64,000 nucleotides of DNA, taken from assembly GCF_964340395.1 (NCBI RefSeq), contig NC_135557.1, forward strand, positions 13,935,161 through 13,999,160, written 5' to 3'. Shown piece by piece: positions 59,660 to 64,000 of this stretch. Under the pieces are notes generated by a model, which had not been told where the DNA came from, made no database searches, and saw nothing but the letters and a program-made list of their open reading frames with translations. Both the position numbers and the translations under genes were made by a program. Each line of letters begins with the position of its first letter. Position 1 is the first letter of the stretch. Source of the stretch: Glandiceps talaboti (Eukaryota > Hemichordata > Enteropneusta > Spengelidae).

Positions 59660-60049
59660 GTGGCCATATGGATGAGAATTGGGTAGTTATTTTGGATTTT
59701 TGAAGTGGCCATATGGATGAGGATTGGGTATTTATAATGGATTTTTGTTTTATAAAACAATTTTATCGTGGCTTCCTACTTGAAAACTCAGTGTTAAACA
59801 ACATATCTCAAGTCCTTATTTGTAACTCAATACATTGCAAACAATAAATGTGTAAAATGTTTGTTATTGTACGTACAATAATAAACTTTTTGCAGAATTT
59901 CTGCTTTTTTGCAACACATTGAGTTATAAACATGGACTTGGCATATGTTGTTTCACGTTGAATTTTCAAGTAGGAAACTATGATAAAATAGATTTATAAA
60001 TTAAAAATCCAAAATAAACACCCAATCCTCATCCATATGACCACTTTAA
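59660..60049. mobile_element. palindromic MITE, GTGGCCATATGG family, copy 3 with doubled left end
   Basis: A short left end (AGTGGCCATATGGATGAGAA to GGATTTTTG, 59660-59702) is followed directly by a full copy (59703-60049) that ends CATCCATATGACCACT and TTAA. Either one copy inserted into another or the left end was duplicated by slippage. Confidence 0.82.
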
Positions 60050-60364
60050 CAACCAGAAAAAAGCTAACATTTTATTGTAGCCCTCTAACAGACAAAATAA
60101 TAAATTCTAGTTATCTACAGCTTTCAAGACAAATTCTGAATATTCACATTTAACAAATTCAGACATTTTTTTGTTAATTTTTTTTTTTCTTCAGTTTTAC
60201 ATATACATGACATTTTGATCTAATTTGACAACTACAAATTTTACGAAAAACGTGACATAAATATATATCCATCTTAAAAATTATTCCTTTAGAAATTATT
60301 TTTATCTTTGTAAAGGGAAAGAGAAGATGGTAGCCCATTCAAATGAATAAACAAGGTATTTGCA

Positions 60365-60700
60365 TATTTGGATGTATGCAAATGATCATTTACATAATTG
60401 CTGCTGGCCAATGACAGCAGATCCCATGTTGTTTTGGTTCACCACTTACGAAGTGTACAATGCATTTATGCAAATGATCATCATTTACACAATTGCTGCT
60501 GGCCAATGACAGCAAATCCCATGTTGTCTTTGGTCCACAATTACTAAGTGTACATGCATTTATGCAAATGACCCCTAATTTACATAATTATGCTGGCCAA
60601 TCACACAGCAAATGCTGTATTTTGGGGACTCACCAAAATGTGTATTTTTATGTTTGTATAATCATACTTTACATAATTAATGCTGGCCAATGACAGCAAA
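60365..60700. repeat. ~93-bp degenerate tandem repeat, four units
   Basis: Units hold GCAAATGATCATTTACATAA, TTGCTGCTGGCCAATGACAG and CA-ATCCCATGTTGTTTTGGT. The shared CTGGCCAATGACAGCA word recurs at 60404, 60498, about 60593 and about 60683. Confidence 0.88.
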
Positions 60701-62318
60701 CCTTGGTCATCCAATCAAAATGTGTCTTTTGTAAATAACCTTGTGTTTATACTGGACAGATATAAATAAATGCAACTAGCATGCTAGACAGAACTGTGAC
60801 TAAAAACAAAGACTTGAGTTAATGTGCATCAAAGTTATATACAGGGAACAAATGAACAGATTAAGAATTTTATCAGATTTTCACACATTTACAGTTGTGA
60901 AATTCAACACATTCCAATTATGACGTTTAATGAAGGAAACATTTATTTTTTCAAAAACAATAGACCAACCATGTGATATCTGAGTTTAAGTAGAAAGTCT
61001 AGAGTCAAGTTTATAACAAAGCAAAATTTTTCTGAAAACTTGCCACTTTTCAAATATATTGATTCTATAGTTTTACACTACATCTCTTTTGAATTTTGTG
61101 AATTTTAGTGAATATGTTTGTCTCCAATCTCAACCAATTCATTTTAGTTGATATTTTGAAGATGATACACCAAACTGTGAACACTTCCTGCTGTACCAAT
61201 GATGACATATATAAGTCAAACTGGTCTTTTTCCTCTCAAAAATGACTGTAGCCAAGTGGATACTAAACGTTATAGAAATGCTACACTCTTGCAATAGGTT
61301 GTTGTAAAAATCAGTTTTAACATATAGGTACTTACACATACACAGGGATGTAGATAACGGCCGGCAGCCGGTGAAATCAGCCACCTACTACATAATTTCT
61401 AGCCGGCTACTTTTTCATGAATATGTGTATTGAAATACTTGTATCAATTTCTATATATCCATTATTGGGCATATATGGACTCGCTTAGTAGCTATCACAA
61501 CTACTGACATCAGGCTGTGGATAAATAGAACACGTTACAAACAGGGAAAGTAAACAAATGAATTGGATTAATAACGCTTGACACAGCAGGTTGGAACAGT
61601 AGAGGCTTGTATTACATTTCATTGTTTTGATAATGACAATTTCATGGCTTCTTTATGCGTGCATAAAATGCCAGGGAACTTCTACTTTGTTTGCAAACAT
61701 GAACTATTATGTAAAGAGGTCATACAGCTGTTCTTATCAAATAATGAAATGTAATACAAGTCTCTGTACTTCCAACATACTGTGCCAAGTGAAGTTAATC
61801 CAATTCAGTTGTCTACTTTCCTTGTTTGTAACAGGTTCTGTTTGTCCATGGTCTGATGTCGACAGTTGTATACACCTACTTTGACAATGTTACCTTATAC
61901 TTTGAAAATCAGTTACACTCCTGCATATACTTTCAGCCTGAATGATATATACATACAAAGTTGAAAACAATTTAATAACTTGTTATCGGGCTTACCCTCA
62001 TTTCCTTTGGTATATATACGTGTAATTCTGACGTAGCTCAGTTTGTAAAAATGTGTGTTATAAATGATATTTCATGAGTATTGAAGAATGCAAAAAAATA
62101 GCTTAATTATACATTATGCAAATATATAGACTTGCATTCACATAACTGATAGCTGTGAATTATACTACAAAGGTACAAGGGAAGTTACCCAAAGCAGGAG
62201 TAATGCCTCCCAGAAACAGCGCCCTCTATGCTGTGACAATGGCTAATGACAACACAAGGTTCAAGAGGTATTGATGTAATGAAAAGTTACATGAGTTGTA
62301 AATGCATGGCTTGTTTCT
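60701..62318 (-). terminator. 3' flank of nicastrin, candidate poly(A) signal
   Basis: No coding region. On the minus strand the nearest signal is ATTAAA at 61971-61976 (plus-strand TTTAAT), about 340 bp past the nicastrin stop codon. The first canonical AATAAA is over 1.3 kb away. Confidence 0.35.
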
Positions 62319-63689
62319 TTAGTATGGGTCCCCTTCTTGGGAAAATAGTACATCTGACTTCCTGTTGACAAAGTAAACAACTACCAAGGAAACCAGCAAA
62401 ACAATGGCACCAATTGACAACAAGACAGTCTGGAAGACAAAAGAAGAGAGATAAAGTATAACTAGAATGCCTGTAACCATGGATATCATAAGTCTCAGTA
62501 AACAAGTCGTTGATAATGACATAGCCCCAGCTATGATTGGGTTTTAAGGAACTGGCAGTTTATGTTGTCATTTTCAAACCTGGTTAATGTGTTTGGCCTC
62601 ATATGGTTGTTTTTGATATCACTACTCTGTTCAAGCATGTCTGAGTTATGGCTTTGGACATGAAAACTGTGCCAACAAAATCGCTGCCAGGCAGCCATAT
62701 CGGATTGTATCATGATGAAAATGGATATGCACATGTATGTCATAGAACACTGTCCTAATACTAACTTTGAATGAGATCTGTTCAAGCATGTCTGAGTTAT
62801 GGCTTTGGACAGGGAAAATTCGCAAACAAAATGGTTGCCAGGCAGCCATATTGGATCGTATCACGACAACAATGAATTTGCACATGTATGTCATAGAACA
62901 CTGTCCTAATATCAACTTTGAATGAGAGCTGTTCAAGCATGTCTGAGTTATGGCTTTGGACAGGGAAAATTAGCAAACAAAATGGCTGCCATGCGGCCAT
63001 ATTGGATCGTATCACAACAGCAATAAATATGCACATGTATGTCATAGAACACTGTCCTAATACCAATTTAGAATGAGATCTGTTCAAACGTGTCTGAGTT
63101 ATGACTTTAGACATAGAATATTTGCAAACAAAATGGCTGCTAGGCAGCCATATTGGATCGTATCACAATGAAAATGGATATCCATATGTATGTCATAGAA
63201 CACTGTCCTAATACCAACTTTGAATGAGATCTGTTCAAGCATGTCTGAGTTATGGCTTTGAACATGGAAAATTCGCAAACAAAATGGCTGCTAGACGTAT
63301 CATGAACAAATTTATGTGCATATGTATGCCATTGTATGTTGCCCCTGTACCAAGTTTGAAAAAAATCGGTCCTGGCATCTCCAAGAAATGGCTCTGGATG
63401 GACGGACAGACGGAACCCAATCCATAAATCCCCGTCCCGGACTTCGTCCAGCGAGGACTAATAAGCAATCAGCGAACATACATACATACATACATACATA
63501 CATACATACATACATACATACATCCATCCATCCATCCATCCATACACACTTATACACACAGATACACACAAACATACAAATACACACACATAAATACATA
63601 TTCACTACCTCAGACTATGTTGCTTTTTCTACCTGTCTCCCTCCCCTGTCTCAACTGTCAGTCTGTCTGTCTGTCTGTCTCTCACTCTC

Positions 63690-63755
<66 letters not shown>

Positions 63756-63965
63756 TCTCCATACATTTACCTCTTGAGCTCTGCTTGTAACGTAAAACAT
63801 CCTGGCAGAGTAAGATGCCCAACTACTTTCTGTCCATGTAGAGTATTCAGTAGATGCCCAGTCATCAATAACAAAGGCAGGTGACTGTGCAGGTGTCCTG
63901 TATGTAAAACTCTTCCAGCATGTCCCGTTGCCATGCTGACCAGCTATCCAATTGTACTTATAGAT
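62319..63965 (-). CDS. NCSTN: nicastrin, last two exons (partial)
   Basis: Minus strand. Exon 63771-63965 (65 codons, phase 0 at both ends) and terminal exon 62319-62429 (36 codons plus stop TAA). Nicastrin is the substrate-receptor subunit of gamma-secretase, a single-pass membrane glycoprotein. The penultimate exon reads IYKYNWIAGQ, then SPAFVIDDWASTEYSTWTES and SARMFYVTSRAQE. It matches the conserved end of the nicastrin ectodomain (LYEYSW, SPAF, WSSTEYSTWTES in human as I recall it). The last exon encodes the transmembrane helix and the short tail YFVNRKSDVLFSQEGDPY, equivalent to the human INAKADVLF tail. The donor is GAG|GTAAAT and the acceptor TTGTCTTCCAG. The rest of the gene lies to the right of the window. 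The intron between the exons (62430-63770) holds a 151-bp satellite and simple repeats. Confidence 0.95.
62631..63300. repeat. 151-bp tandem repeat, ~4.4 units, in the last nicastrin intron
   Basis: TCAAGCATGTCTGAGTTATG recurs at 62631, 62782, 62933, 63084 (one variant) and 63235, so the period is exactly 151 bp. Each unit contains AACAAAATGGCTGCCAGGCA with an internal palindrome (GGCTGCC/GGCAGCC) and ATGTATGTCATAGAACACTG. Minus-strand ORFs of 84-105 codons come from the repeat. The array leads into a different repeat tail (63345-63465). Confidence 0.95.
63345..63466 (+). repeat. dispersed repeat tail (GGACGGACAGACGG family)
   Basis: AAGTTTGAAAAAAATCGGTC, CTGGCATCTCCAAGAAATGG, ATGGACGGACAGACGGAACC and GTCCCGGACTTCGTCCAGCG form a block that looks like a dispersed element end. 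Its CGGACTTCGTCC part is self-complementary. Only one copy is in the window. Confidence 0.55.
63475..63757. repeat. (ACAT)n, (CATC)n and (CT)n microsatellites
   Basis: ACAT and CATC units at 63475-63545, then GTCT units from 63660 and about 35 CT units to 63757. The CT tract ends just 14 bp from the donor of the penultimate nicastrin exon at 63770. Confidence 0.95.
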
Positions 63966-64000
63966 CTATATATTAATAAATAAACGAATTATTGGTTTTA

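Noticed and set aside
62531-63114. Minus-strand proteins with SHSKLVLGQCSMTYM repeats
   Set aside because: They follow the 151-bp tandem repeat, whose period is not a multiple of three, and lie within the nicastrin intron.

Overview
This is a nuclear segment from an animal, most likely a marine invertebrate. The genes are split by spliceosomal introns with GT/AG borders, the non-coding DNA is AT-rich, and it is full of short tetranucleotide arrays, foldback elements and SINE-like repeats. The proteins are animal proteins: nicastrin, a FASTK-family mitochondrial protein, a RTN4IP1-type oxidoreductase and a secretin-fold receptor with a somatomedin B domain. The repeat style and the receptor architecture would fit a lancelet, hemichordate or lophotrochozoan. 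I cannot decide between these from sequence alone.

Layout from left to right. (1) 8062-8281, minus: first coding exon of a secreted or membrane CUB-domain protein that runs off the left side of the window. (2) 12087-25744, plus: a GST-fold protein ending in a membrane segment, followed by a RTN4IP1-like medium-chain reductase. Matching splice phases suggest that the two are one gene (699 codons). (3) 30339-31732, plus: a small secreted protein with a bacterial-type NlpC/P60-like fold in which the expected catalytic Cys and His are replaced. (4) 37515-40321, plus: a two-exon 7TM receptor with an N-terminal somatomedin B domain, no recognisable GPS motif and almost no C-tail. (5) 47170-55891, plus: a six-exon FASTK-domain/RAP-domain mitochondrial RNA-binding protein. 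(6) 62319-63965, minus: the last two exons of nicastrin, convergent with the FASTK gene. The genes show no obvious shared pathway. The GST/reductase, FASTK and perhaps the CUB and nicastrin genes look like ordinary housekeeping or cell-surface loci.

Most of the window is repeat. A 68-bp satellite occurs twice, 47 kb apart and in opposite orientation; the second array lies in FASTK intron 1. A tRNA-derived SINE has five copies in one orientation and one degraded copy in the other. A palindromic family with TTAA-like ends has several copies. There is a Mutator-like foldback with a perfect 9-bp target duplication, a small hAT-like MITE with a 5-bp duplication, larger elements with terminal inverted repeats, several minisatellites and at least seven (ACAT)n loci. 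No tRNA, rRNA, CRISPR or intact transposase was recognised.

The two observations I rate highest are the probable GST-membrane hairpin-reductase fusion and the cysteine-free NlpC/P60-like pseudoenzyme.
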